A DNA stretch of 64,000 nt from Punica granatum (Eukaryota > Streptophyta > Magnoliopsida > Myrtales > Lythraceae): the NCBI RefSeq assembly GCF_007655135.1, contig NC_045131.1, positions 7,440,001 through 7,504,000 on the forward strand, written 5' to 3'. The translations under genes were made by a program, and so were the position numbers. Numbering within the stretch: position 1 is the stretch's first letter; each line of letters opens with the position of its first letter. The notes beneath the pieces are model-generated. The model saw nothing but the letters and a program-made list of their open reading frames with translations. It was not told the DNA's origin and did no database searches. Positions 27,348 through 39,462 of this stretch are shown piece after piece.

Positions 27348-29994
27348 CGACTAATAAGTATGCCATCCATATTAATAAAATAAGTAGTTAGAAAATTGTT
27401 GAGTATAATTTTCATTTAAAAATAATTGATACAGGATTTAAAAAATATATATAACAAGTACTAGTCAAACAAAATTATATTGGCATATAAAACTTAGAAA
27501 TTATATTTCTCAGAAAAAAAATATATCAAAAAATTTGTAAAAATAAGTTTGCATATTTGAACTTAACGCAGATAACAATCTCGTAAAATATAGAAATAAA
27601 TATATAATGAATATTAAATATGATTATGAGCTGCAAGATTATCACTAAAACGTTTTAATACTAGTCTAAATTAATGTACTGGAAATTATTGTTTGAAACT
27701 AGAAATTAATTATTGAAATTTTTATTATTCATACAAGAAGAAAATTCATCTTAAAAGATTATGAAAGAGTTTCTATATGTAACAAATCTGTGCAATGCAC
27801 AAAATTGGAAACTATTTTCCCTAAGAAATTAAGCTTTTATTGTATAAATAAAATCTTTCTGTAGTAAAATATATAAGTGAAACGTCTATCCATTTAAGTT
27901 ATGATTCATACAGCTTGCAATGAGAATTTCCATGTCTAACTCTTATTCACAGCCTTCCTTCTCGGGGGGCATTTCATATGATAGACAATGTTCAAGTTGT
28001 CATGAGTCCTCACATCGGTTAATTGGAATGTGGAAATATGATTTAAAATTTTCAAGACCTCGAGAAAGGTTTATACAAAACACGCGTGACTCGTCTTATA
28101 AACTGATTAAGTTTCTAATATCAATAATTAAGTTGCTTAGCTAGCAAACCTGTAACCTCGACCACTCGATGGATATATAATCTCCATTATGGATCAGATA
28201 GTTCGAGGGGATGGCCCTATTGTTACGCCGGTGGTCGGTAGCATATAATTACGATGCTTCAAAACTTTTACTCTTAGATGCATGATTATGGTAGCTCCCC
28301 ACACATCAGACTTATTTTACCTCCCGAGGTCTTTTCCTAAGGCAATTTTGAGAGCTCAAGCGAGCCTTTTTTGAGCTCAACGGACGAGAAATGTATCATT
28401 ATAAGTTCAATACATGATTGGTCCCATACATAGATCTACATCGTTTTTCAAATTTTATAACAAGAATGCTAAATCCTCCGAACTAGTTTGCGTAAAAATC
28501 ACCACCATTAATTCAAAATTACACATAGATATATATAGAATAACCTCGGAGATTGTGTAAATTACAACTCATACCATTGTGAGTGAGATGAATTAGGAAG
28601 ATTTTTAGGTTTATTATTACGATGATATAACAACTCTTATTATAGACATATGATACGGTTGGTCTTGTCGGCCTGAACTCACAGAACGCAGTTTTCAGGA
28701 GCGATACTCATTTTTTTTAAATAAAAAATATTTTAGTTGCTAAAATATTTTTTTTGGATGAAAATTTTAAAAGCTAAAATATATTATAACATTTACCTTT
28801 TAGTTAGTCGAACCGGCTCGATTGGATTAAGGATTAATTGAGATCCAATATATTATAATGAAATGTAATAGTAAATCTAGAGTAGAGAAATAATAGTGAC
28901 ACTAAAAATGAAAAAGAAAATGAAGAAAATCCTAATAAGATTTCACAAAAATAGGGAAAATGTGAAATAATTTCAAGGGGGGAGGGGGGAAACCAAGAAT
29001 CATGGTTTACCACTCGTCCTTCCCTCCCTGTCTGCTTCCGCTGGACACGCTCTTCATGGAATCGATTCAATCCTTCCCAAAATCTCTTCCCCCTCTCTCT
29101 CTCTCTCTGTACCTTCCTCCGACGAGCCCTAGCTCCAGCCCCAGCCCCAGCCTAGCCCTAGTCCTTTTCTCTTCTCTCTCCTCCTGCCTCTGATGAGGTA
29201 GCCCAGTCCATTTGATCTCTCTGCTGCTGCTGCTCCGTTTGCAGAAGAAAAGCTGATCTGATGTGATGTAATTCAGATCCCGCCAGATCTATCGACTCCT
29301 CCCTGGCAACCCCTCCTGCCATTTTGCCATGATTTCGCATTCAGTGCATTGAATCCCATCTCTGATCCGCCCGTTTCCCGATTCCCAAAACCCGGTTTTT
29401 GATCAATTCTCCCCCTTCAACCCCGTTTTGGTCTCTCCCTAAGGTGCGTTCCCCAGTTCCTGTGTCCGTTCCGTTGCCCATTTATCGATGTTCAGACTGA
29501 ATTACGGTTTTCTCTGAGGTACATTTGGGTAAATTTTGTCTCATTTACTCCTCTCAGTTTTGGCTTGTTCTCGGACACCCATATACGGCCGGTGTCACAT
29601 TTGTCTCAAAGTCAGTATCTTGTCGACATTTGAGTGAATTCGAGCGTCAGGAACAGTTGGATTTTCTTTTTGGGGGGTTGCGTCTTTGGGCCTCTGTGGT
29701 GCTGCTTGTGATTGAATCCTGAAGGGTCTCTTTTCGTCTGCAATAAGATTTTTGAAGGGTCTCCTTGGAAGCGAGGAATCATTATTCTGACGACAGGACA
29801 GGGGCTGGTCTATGCTTTTATGTGATTTTCACCATTCTTGGGAGGCTGAGGTCAATTATTGCCAGTTATCACATTGGGGGGGTGGAAAGACTATTGGGAT
29901 AACGCCGTTGATAATCCAGTTTTCCTGAGCTGAGATTGCCGGTCAGCCATCTTCGAGCGAATCCTTGTCGTAGTGCCTTGGACTTGCGAGCTCC

Positions 29995-29996
<2 letters not shown>

Positions 29997-30026
<30 letters not shown>
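29997..30026 (+). repeat. Homopolymer of 30 G in the ALA1 leader
   Basis: Thirty consecutive G end about 100 bp before the flippase ATG and are followed by TGTAAG. Such a tract can form G-quadruplexes in DNA or RNA. Its exact length should be treated with caution because homopolymers are error-prone in sequencing. Confidence 0.9.
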
Positions 30027-30027
<1 letters not shown>

Positions 30028-30126
30028 GTAAGCAGAGTCCTTTTAAGATGTTTTGGCGTAGTTCTTTAAAGTAGAGGCAGTTAATGCATTCGGTTCTACC
30101 ATGCGGTCGTCGGAGTTTTTTGATTT

Positions 30127-32475
30127 ATGACTTCTGGGCAGCCATTGCTCTCTTCGTCAGATTCTGAACCTCCGAAGCGTATTAGGAGTATCGGCTCCTT
30201 CGGCTGCCTCTGCCGTGATGCTTCGCTCACATCGTCAAATTGCGATGACAATCAGACCAATGTGGTAGAGGTAAACGCGGAGCAATCAGAAGAGGAACAG
30301 GAGGGAGATTTAGCTCCCTTAGAATCTCTTTTTTCTAGGAATCCCCTTAAGCATCCATATCCTCTTGCGGCTAAGAGAGAGGTCTATTCGGCTGAGCTAC
30401 AGAGTCACCAGCGGTTTCCATTGGCATGCCCCACGCTAGACCAGAAACGGCAGGTTGCGTGGGGTTCAATGGAGCTGGCTAGTTGTAACATCACTAATTC
30501 GGCGCCCCTTGGGCGATCAGGGGCTCCGTATATGGTGCAGGATAAGTCGGGCAAGTCTCAGAGAGTCCGGCATAAGAGCATGCAGTTTGAAGATAACCAG
30601 CTTTGTGAAGAGGATTCAAGGTTGATCTATATCAATGATCCGAGGAGGACTAATGAGAAGTATGAGTTCACTGGGAATGAAATTCGGACTAGCAAGTACA
30701 CCATACTCACTTTTCTGCCTAAGAATCTCTTCATTCAGTTCCACCGTGTTGCATATTTGTATTTTCTAGCTATTGCTGCTCTCAATCAGCTTCCACCGCT
30801 TGCTGTCTTTGGGAGAACAGTCTCTCTTTTCCCTCTCCTGTTCGTGCTGTCTGTCACTGCTGTTAAAGATGGGTATGAGGACTGGCGAAGGCACAGATCA
30901 GACCGCAAGGAGAACAATAGGGAAGCTCTTGTGCTTCAGTCTGGGGAGTTCCGACCGAAGAGATGGAAGGACATAGAAGCTGGTGAGGTTGTAAAAATCT
31001 TTGCTGATGAGACAATTCCATGTGACATGGTCTTGCTTGGCACAAGTGATTCTAGTGGACTTGCTTACATTCAGACAATGAATTTAGATGGTGAGTCGAA
31101 CTTGAAGACAAGATATGCTCGGCAAGAAACTGCCTCTGCCGAGTTTGAAGGGTTTTCTGTTTCAGGGCTGATCAGATGTGAGCAACCCAATAGGAATGTT
31201 TATGAGTTCACAGCCAACATGGAGTTTGACAGGCAGAAGTTTCCGCTCACCCAATCAAATATAATATTGCGCGGTTGTCAGTTGAAGAACACGGACTGGG
31301 TCATTGGGGTTGTGGTGTATGCTGGACAGGAAACGAAAGCCATGCTGAACAGTGCAACGTCTCCTTCCAAAAGAAGTAAACTGGAGAGTTACATGAACAG
31401 GGAAACCTTCTGGTTGTCTGTATTTCTTTTTGTCATGTGTTTTGTTGTGGCTCTTGGAATGGGGTTATGGCTTGTACGCCACAAGGAACAGCTTGATACG
31501 TTGCCATACTACAGGAAGAGATACTTCACAATGGGCAAGGATTACAAGAAAACATACAAATACTATGGAATTCCCATGGAGACATTCTTTTCATTTCTGA
31601 GTTCCATCATAGTGTTTCAGATAATGATACCGATATCTCTTTACATAACCATGGAATTGGTTCGTTTAGGACAGTCGTACTTTATGATTGGAGACAAGCA
31701 TATGTACGACAGTGCTTCTGATTCACGGTTCCAGTGTAGATCTTTGAATATAAATGAGGATTTGGGTCAAATTCGCTATATATTCTCTGACAAAACCGGG
31801 ACTCTGACTGAAAACAAAATGTTATTCCGGAGAGCAAGTGTGTTTGGCAAGGACTATGGGGATTATGAGCATGTGGGCGATTTGTTGCAGGAAACCAATA
31901 CAGCAGGTATTAATTTTCTTTGATTTCCCGGTGGATTATCTGTTTTGTTCTTGTCATGGAAGTATACTTAACTTTTAGTTTAGTCTTGGAAAATGTTTAA
32001 ACATTCACGTGGATTACAGTGGTAATTTGGCCTTAATGCTCATGTTTTATCCATATTTATTGCTTGGATTGGTTAAATTATTTCACTTGGGGTCGCGGTT
32101 AATTTAAAAGTATTGTCAGGTTCTGATTCACGTTCTCTTATAAGATCAATTTTGCCATCTTGCACAGGAGGAACTGTACATAGGAGGAAATGGAAACTCA
32201 AATCTGAAATAACTGTCGATTCCAAGTTGATGAAGTTGTTGCACAAAAAATCAAATGAAGAGGAGAGGCTTGCTGCACACAACTTTTTTCTCACACTGGC
32301 TGCATGTAACACGGTTATACCAATTATTCACGATGATATGGAAATGATTGAATATCAGGGTGAATCTCCTGATGAGCAAGCTTTGGTCTCTGCTGCTTCC
32401 GCCTATGGATATACTCTTTTTGAGCGCACTTCCGGGCATATTGTGATTGATGTCAATGGTGAGAAATTAAGGTAG

Positions 32476-32515
<40 letters not shown>

Positions 32516-35500
32516 GATGCTCTTTTATTGTCCCTACAACTGACATTTGGCCAGTTGATAGCTTATATCCAGGCTATTCAGTTTGTTAAGGAAAAGATGT
32601 AGTCCTTGAGGATGGACCTTCGTTTGAAAATCTAAGAAAAACTAAATATATTATGTAATCTGAACATTATTTGGGTTTTGACATTTTTGTTATCTCCATT
32701 GTGAGTTTTCATATATTTCATTGATGATTGCACTGAACTTTGCCCTAACTTGATGTAGGTTGGATGTGTTGGGGCTGCATGAGTTTGATAGTGTGCGCAA
32801 AAGAATGTCTGTTGTCATCAGATTTCCTGATGACACTGTGAAAGTGTTAGTGAAAGGTGCTGACAGTTCCATGTTCAGTGTCATAACAAAGGATATCGAA
32901 AGTGGTGACCACTTATGGCATGAAACGCAGGACCACCTGACACAGTATTCTTTGCAAGGCCTACGGACCCTTGTTGTTGCTGCTAGAGATCTTACTGCTT
33001 TGGAACTTGAGCAGTGGCAATGCAGGTATGAAGATGCCAGCACTTCTCTCACTGAAAGAGCTCTAAAGCTACGTCAAACAGCTGCCCTCATAGAGAGCAA
33101 CCTTAGTCTACTTGGTGCCACTGCAATTGAAGATAAGCTCCAAGAAGGTGTCCCGGAGACTATAGAGTCCCTTAGACAAGCAGGAATTAAAGTCTGGGTT
33201 CTGACTGGAGATAAGCAAGAGACAGCAATTTCTATTGGACTCTCTTGCAAGCTCTTGATGACAGATATGCAACACATTGTTATTAATGGCAACTCAGAAG
33301 CTGAGTGTAGAAATCTTTTGGCTGATGCCAAGATCAAGTATGGAGTGGATGAAAGAAATGAAAACTTGAAACAGAGAAGTGGTGCAGAAAGTAATAATCA
33401 AGGGCTTCATTATGACACAAAGTCTTTCGAGAAGCCACAGTGGAACTCCGTCAAGGAGGAAAAACTAAATGCGCCGTTGGCGCTTGTTATCGATGGGAAC
33501 AGTTTAGTGTACATTTTGGAAAAGGATCTGGAATCAGAGGTAGGATTCGTCCAGCCTCTAATTAGATTTTGGATAATTCTCTTTGTACACTTTCCATTTT
33601 CATTGTGTGTAGCTCTTCTGATTTTTTATGAATATAGCTGCAAATATTGGCATTTTCCTTTTTTCACTTCGTCATGTATATTATTTCTAAATTGCATTTT
33701 ATAATGTTCTTGTTTTCCGTCAGCAGCTTTTCGACCTTGCAACTGCCTGTAGGGTTGTCCTATGCTGTCGTGTTGCCCCATTGCAAAAGGCTGGTATTGT
33801 TGACTTAGTCAAAAGCCGGACTGATGATATGACGTTGGCTATAGGTGATGGTAAGTTATCTCCTGATACTCTTTCTTTGCATTTGCGCTTTTAACTCTGG
33901 CTCAGAATTTTTCTGCTTGGATTTATTTACTGTCTTTCCTGATGCATCTACTTCTCAATTCAATTATGTCTATCCAGAAAGCTTTCAACTTCTGTTTTGG
34001 GTGACAGGGGCCGATGCAAATTTGTGTCTATACAATGAAATACCCTGGCTGAACTGAATTTCTAAAACTCAATAACCAAAAATTAATTCCTTATGCAGAT
34101 GAATACACTTGGAATTAAAATCTGGAAATACTTTAGTTGTAGGACTGGAAGTCATGTGGACTTGTGCATGAAAATTGACTTTAGTTATAGACAGCAGGTT
34201 GGGCATGAATGGCTTCTCGTGTTACCATGCAATGAATGCGTAGTTCTTATTTAAGAGAAAAGAAGAAAGCTTTATTCTCACTGCTGACATTCTTATAGGG
34301 GCCAATGATGTCTCAATGATCCAAATGGCTGATGTTGGGGTTGGAATATGCGGTCAGGAAGGGCGACAGGCAGTAATGGCAGCAGATTTTGCTATGGGAC
34401 AGTTCAGATTTCTGAAAAGACTACTTCTCGTACATGGTCACTGGAATTATCAACGAGTTGCTTATTTGGTTCTCTACAACTTCTATCGAAATGCTGTCTT
34501 TGTGTTGATGCTGTTCTGGTATGATGAACTTCTCTTACTGCAAAACCTTTTCATGCTGTTATAGTATTGTTTCATGCTAGATGTCTGTCTAAACATTTGC
34601 TCTTTCTTCACCAAATGACCCTGATTTTTCACGAAAATGTAAGAATTTTCTACTTCAAATTCCTTCCGAATATAATCATGGAATAGTGTTGCAGTATTTG
34701 ATCATCTTTCAATTGTATCATGTTCCATTTTTTTTTTTCACTAGGCATTTGCCCTGTACTTTAGCACTAGTTGAAGGAAAATGAATGTTAATGTGTCCCG
34801 GCTTCTCCATACTGCATGTATGATCATATTTCCTTGAATAAGCAATCTCATTTGGTGTTTCTTTTGTTCTGGGGATTTTATAGGTACATACTATGTACTG
34901 CCTTCTCAACTACATCCGCCTTAACAGATTGGAGCAGCATGTTTTACTCCATTATCTACACATCAGTCCCCACAATTGTTGTTGGAATTCTTGACAAGGA
35001 CTTGAGCCACAAGACTCTCTTGCAGTATCCCAAACTTTATTGTGCAGGACACAGACACGAGGCCTACAATATGCGCCTCTTCTGGATCACAATGGTAGAC
35101 ACACTATGGCAGAGTCTTGTTCTTTTTTACGTGCCTGTGTTCACTTATAGGGAGAGCTCGATTGACATATGGAGCTTGGGCAGTTTGTGGACAATAGCAG
35201 TGGTTGTCCTTGTAAATATACACCTAGCGATGGATATTCAACGCTGGGTAGCCATCACTCATGCAGCAGTTTGGGGTTCCATAATCATAACTTATGCCTG
35301 CATGGTGGTATTGGATTCTATTCCCGTCTTCCCAAATTACTGGTTAGTCCTCCCAAATAGTAAATTGTTTTTTGCACTAATATACTCAATTATCTGGCGA
35401 GCCCTTACTGTGCCAATATACTCAATTTATCTCTTTCAGGACAATCTATCATCTCGTTGGCTCACCCAAGTATTGGATCACCATTTTGCTGATAATAGTT

Positions 35501-35638
35501 GTGGCATTGCTTCCCCGCTTTTTTCTCAAAGTGTTAGGACAAATATTTTGGCCTTCGGATATCCAAATAGCCAGAGAGGCGGAGGTTCTAAAATGGCCTG
35601 GGCACGTCCAACCTAAAGGGAAGCAAGCTTCCACTTGA
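30127..35638 (+). CDS. ALA1: P4-type phospholipid flippase, ALA1 type
   Basis: Exons 30127-31906, 32120-32471, 32759-33539, 33727-33850, 34299-34518, 34884-35342 and 35440-35638 total 3915 bp, 1304 aa. The enzyme uses ATP to move aminophospholipids to the cytosolic leaflet and works with a CDC50/ALIS partner. Visible features are the actuator motif DGES (321-324), the phosphorylation site DKTGTLT with Asp555, the nucleotide-domain motif [14 protein letters not shown] at about 1011-1016, and ten predicted membrane segments. The C-terminus [11 protein letters not shown] is typical of the ALA1 clade. About 170 residues precede the conserved LIYINDP start, against roughly 70 in Arabidopsis ALA1; this N-terminal part is hydrophilic and acidic. 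Exon 4 could begin three bases earlier (CAGCAG acceptor), adding a Gln. All junctions are GT-AG and in phase. Confidence 0.94.
32481..32511 (+). repeat. CT microsatellite in ALA1 intron 2
   Basis: About 15 CT units begin nine bases after the intron donor at 32472. The tract lies at the 5' end of the intron, not near the acceptor. Length is likely to vary between individuals. Confidence 0.95.
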
Positions 35639-37149
35639 CACCTTCCCTTTGGTTTGCCCTCTAGATTCCTATTGAGCAATGTCGCTGCTATTTAAAGGTA
35701 AGCATATTCTCAATCTTATTTTCCCCCACTTTTTTCTCTACTATGTCGGAGATTGTCTCCATCCCCGTAATTCCCTCTTTCATCATGCTGCATTATGCAG
35801 TTAGATGCTGGGCATAAATGGTTGCTGAAACACAGCATCATGTAAAAGAGTGAGTCCTTAGACGAAAACGTTGGGGATGAGAGGGACAGGACTGGGGAGA
35901 GTTTTGGTTGGGCATTCAGGAGGATCCCGGTCAGGAAGGGAAGTGGAAAAGGAGGATTAGGTATTTTCATTCCAAGGAGATTGTTAGGGCTGGACTGACT
36001 TGAGTCAGAGAATAGGTCATTATAATCTGTATCATTCATTGTCGTGATTGAAGGGGTTTTCGAGAGAGAGAGAGAGAGCTGAGGAAGGGGGGAGAAGACG
36101 AAGATGAAGATGGAACGCGAAAGTATATAATAGTTTGTGTAAAGAAACAGGCTCGGAAATTCTTTCTTTTTTCTTTTTAATTTTATAACACGATGAAATG
36201 GAAATGGTAAGTCTTGCGATCGGTGGAGATAACACTGGAATCTGCTGTAATCCATCTCCTGTATATCATGTTCCGTGATTTTTAATACGAGAATGTAGGG
36301 TTTCTTCCATTTGTTAGTGTGAGCCTCATTCATTCTCTCCTAAGTCTCTACGGCGTCATCCTTCCATGTCGGAACGATCTCTGCTTGTCTGCAGGAGCTT
36401 GTCCCAGATGGTACCTGAGTTCGTTTCATGGCCTTAGCAGGGATGAATACGATCTGTCGTCTTGCATTTCAGTGCGAAGTCATTTTCCTGCATTTGGATA
36501 GGTACGAACCGATGAATATTCCAGCAATGACTTATTCTACTAAGCCCATGTGAAAGTAATGCGTGACGATGACTTTGCATCAATTATCATCGAGTGACAA
36601 TAGCCACATTCTATACCCCGAAAGACCAGCAACGTTGTCTGTTTTGAGACTTTTCTTTGATCTCGCATAGGATGGAGTACGTCTCCGATTCATCTTGTCG
36701 AACCTCTTGATCTGATTTCCATGGATCATTATCAATAGTGATGGTCAAGGATGAGAATGAACTTACTCGCTTCTTTACATCGAGACAGCTAGTGTAGATC
36801 GGGTGGGCGAAATTTTCGTGAATCGGGCTGAATCCTTTGCTCTCTTTCCATTTGGAAAAGTTCAGGACTAAGCTCACTTGTTAGGAAATTAACTGAGAAG
36901 GAAAGTAAACACAGGATGATGGAGATCTGAGTTCGATTTTGCTAGGGATTATGGGAAGCAATAAATTCTCCCAAATAGCCCGACGCCCGATCGACTAAGA
37001 TGGCGTGCTTGACTCAGGCCGAGAAGGAACTAGACGGGACTTATATACGAGACCCTGACTAATTCTTCATCAAGAAAAAGGACGTATGATCTGCAAAATC
37101 GTATGATGAGGTGGGTCTCCTGACTCCATATTTCAATCTGAAGTGACCT
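35639..37149. other. ALA1 3' region and convergent spacer to WRKY
   Basis: About 35639-36340 is the probable 3'-UTR of the flippase gene. A long minus-strand open frame through 35716-36333 has no recognisable motif and low-complexity Ser/Leu stretches, so I do not call it. A short GA tract lies at 36062-36080. The remainder holds the 3' side of the WRKY gene. No other gene was seen. Confidence 0.4.
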
Positions 37150-37799
37150 TCATCGCCATGGCCCAGAGCTATTGGCATAGCAGTCATACATCAACGCATC
37201 ATCGAAACCAACATCGAAGTGAGAGCTCGACGTCGCGTTCCTGTGCTCGGAATCGGGAGTGGACGATAGGACTGTCGGGTTTGGTGAGACGAGGTAGTCG
37301 GTTGATGGCAACTTCTTCAGGGTACTGACGACAACGCGACTCTGGGGGCCCTCTCTCAGGTAGGGACAACAGTTATCCTCACCCGAGCCATCGAAGCTGA
37401 GGATGAAGGACGAAGTCTCGGCAGGTTCTACGAGCGAGTCGATGACGATCGGAGGAGACTGGAAGAGGGTCTTGCAAGTGTGGCGAGTTTGGTATGTGGT
37501 CTTGTACATCGGGGGATCGGTCGATATCTTTTGGACTTGCTTTGTCGCTTGACATCCCTGATCGAACTTATGAGTGCACCTAAAGTAGCTCCTGCACATA
37601 ATTCAATAACAAAAAATTAAATAAATACCATATAACAAGTTCAATCTTATTAGGAGGTCATATATTACACATAATTTAGTTCGATTCGATGCATAAATGA
37701 CTCTTTTTTTTCTTAATGCTAAGATGCGCATGATTATGAAGTCTGAGCGGTTAATTTGCGGATGATAAAATATCAATAAGTTATAAGGTTGGGTATGAA

Positions 37800-37842
<43 letters not shown>

Positions 37843-38540
37843 GTATTTACCTAGGAAAGTCCGAGTTGAGAATGGATTTTTGGCCGTATTTTCTCCACGC
37901 ATGCCCATCGTCCGCCAGAGCACTTGTTACTTTCGACCAAGTTTCTGCACTACTCCTGCCCGATACCATCTAAATAGTTAGTATAAATCGATCGATACAT
38001 TATCGCTTGAATTAAAAATAAAAAATAAAAAGATTCGTTTTACATCAGGCAAAAAAAAAAAAAAAAAAAAAACCGAAAAACGATTCGGATGAAAGAATTT
38101 GAAGGAGAGCAACCTCGTTTTCAAATCGTTTCCTCTCAAACGTTCTTTTCCATTATAGTATAGATGTATATATATCATAGATCCGGTACTACGTGCTACC
38201 TTCTCTTGTAACGCCCTCTCCCATCCTCGTGTGTCAAACTACTCTTGCAGCTATCCTCTGAATTCTCGGACTCGATTAATGTCTCCGACGGTCCGAATTG
38301 GGAGCTTTCGTTGCAGCTCATCATCGAGACGGTCTTATTCAACGAGTCCAGGACTTTCCCAAGAAGATCCTCAGCCGACCGCGTTGATTGATGATGATCA
38401 TGATGGTGGTTGGAATCGGCACTCAGCAGACCTCGGATCAGCTCCCGCACGAAGCCTTGGCCGCGGAGGAGCTCCTCCACCACCACCTGCCTCCGGTCTG
38501 CGGCGGAGGGGGAGCTGATCTCCGGCCAGGAATCCTCCAT
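37150..38540 (-). CDS. WRKY transcription factor, group III
   Basis: Exons on the minus strand 38540-38200, 37955-37851 and 37591-37150 total 888 bp, 295 aa. The start is the ATG of MEDSWPEI at 38540; upstream in-frame Mets lack conservation. The N-terminal segment [20 protein letters not shown] is typical of group III WRKYs. The domain reads WRKYGQK (134-140) followed by Cys154, Cys162, His186 and Cys188, that is C-X7-C-X23-H-X-C, which defines group III. Exon 2 uses the acceptor after GGGCAG so that KRR joins SSAETWSKV, as in relatives; the upstream TTTAG acceptor would break the frame. The PR intron within the domain is at the conserved place. Group III members such as WRKY41, 46 and 53 bind W-boxes and act in defence and senescence; I cannot assign one orthologue. 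Confidence 0.93.
37802..37846. repeat. AT and GTAT microsatellite in WRKY intron 2
   Basis: About 14 AT units pass directly into four GTAT units. The tract ends only about four bases from the exon 2 donor at 37850, inside the second intron of the minus-strand WRKY gene. Confidence 0.95.
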
Positions 38541-38836
38541 CAAGGTATGCATGTATGTGTCTATGTAATCCGAGTGATAAATTTTTATAGGGGGGGTAGA
38601 GGGGGACTGGGGTCCACGCCACATGCTTGCGTCGGACGTGGAATTGGAAGATGCTACGAAAGATGGTGCGAAAATTCCACATATGCACTGTTTGGATTTC
38701 AATAAGTTTGCGTGAAATGTCCCCACGCGCCCGAGGTCTCATCTTCCTACACTCTCTCCATATCTATCGAAAATACTAAAATGGTTCTTTTCTTGGGCTA
38801 TGTATTATCGCTATGACATGTTTGTACAATTGAATT

Positions 38837-39080
38837 GATGTACTTGAGGGGCGTACTGTAATGAAATTGAATATAAAATTCTCTTAATTTCAAGTTAAAT
38901 GGCTATTAATTGTTATTGTTCTAAATTCTCTTTCTTGATAACAAACATTGACGAATAGATGTACTTGAGGGGCGTACTTTAACGTTTTACCTTACGAAAT
39001 TGAATATAATATCTCTTAATTTTAAGTTGAATGACTATTAATTGTTATTGTTCTAAATTCTTTTTCTTCATAACATACAT
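38837..39080. repeat. 121-bp tandem duplication upstream of WRKY
   Basis: GATGTACTTGAGGGGCGTAC occurs at 38837 and again at 38958. Both copies continue with GAAATTGAATATAA, then CTATTAATTGTTATTGTTCT. The units differ by small indels; the second has an extra TTAACGTTTTACC-like insertion. The array starts about 300 bp upstream of the WRKY ATG. Confidence 0.85.
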
Positions 39081-39462
39081 TAACATTTGTTGCCTATAAA
39101 TTATAAAGCGCGCTTGCAGGATACGCGGTCATTGGAGCGATTGGATATCTTCTGCCAGTTCAAGCTGACGTCACTGTACGACGTTGCTGGTATTGCATCA
39201 TCACTGAGCTCACCTCTCAGGTATCAAATTCTATTCCCTACTTGATACCTGCCCGATATCAAGTTTACCGGTCTTTCGCTCAAAACGAAATCTTGAATTC
39301 GATTGCTGTAAGTGAAAAAATTATTATTAAAAGAGTTTCACATTTTATTACCGATTTGGCTTGAAAATAAAATGAAATTGTTGAACTTTTGAATGCTAAA
39401 TAGTTCGACAAAAAGAAAAACCTAAATGATTTTTTTTTCCTTTTGTGATTTTCTTGAGTTAA

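Larger units (their letters stand above)
23954..30126. other. Transposon-rich gene-free region and ALA1 leader
   Basis: 24.0-28.8 kb is very AT-rich and contains a foldback element (24.7-25.2 kb), AT tracts, a short duplication near 26.0 kb and Helitron-like hairpins near 26.7 and 27.8 kb. A stretch near 27995-28080 with CCTCACATCGGTTAATTGG resembles the start of small LTR (TRIM-type) elements, but I cannot define its ends. From 29000 onward the sequence becomes C/T-rich and is probably the promoter and leader of the flippase gene, with a possible leader-intron donor near 29441 (CTAAGGTGCG). No coding gene was recognised. Confidence 0.45.

Noticed and set aside
35716..36333. 205-codon minus-strand frame downstream of the flippase
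   Set aside because: It lies in the likely 3'-UTR of ALA1, is rich in Ser, Leu and Pro, has no recognisable domain, and includes a translated GA/CT tract.
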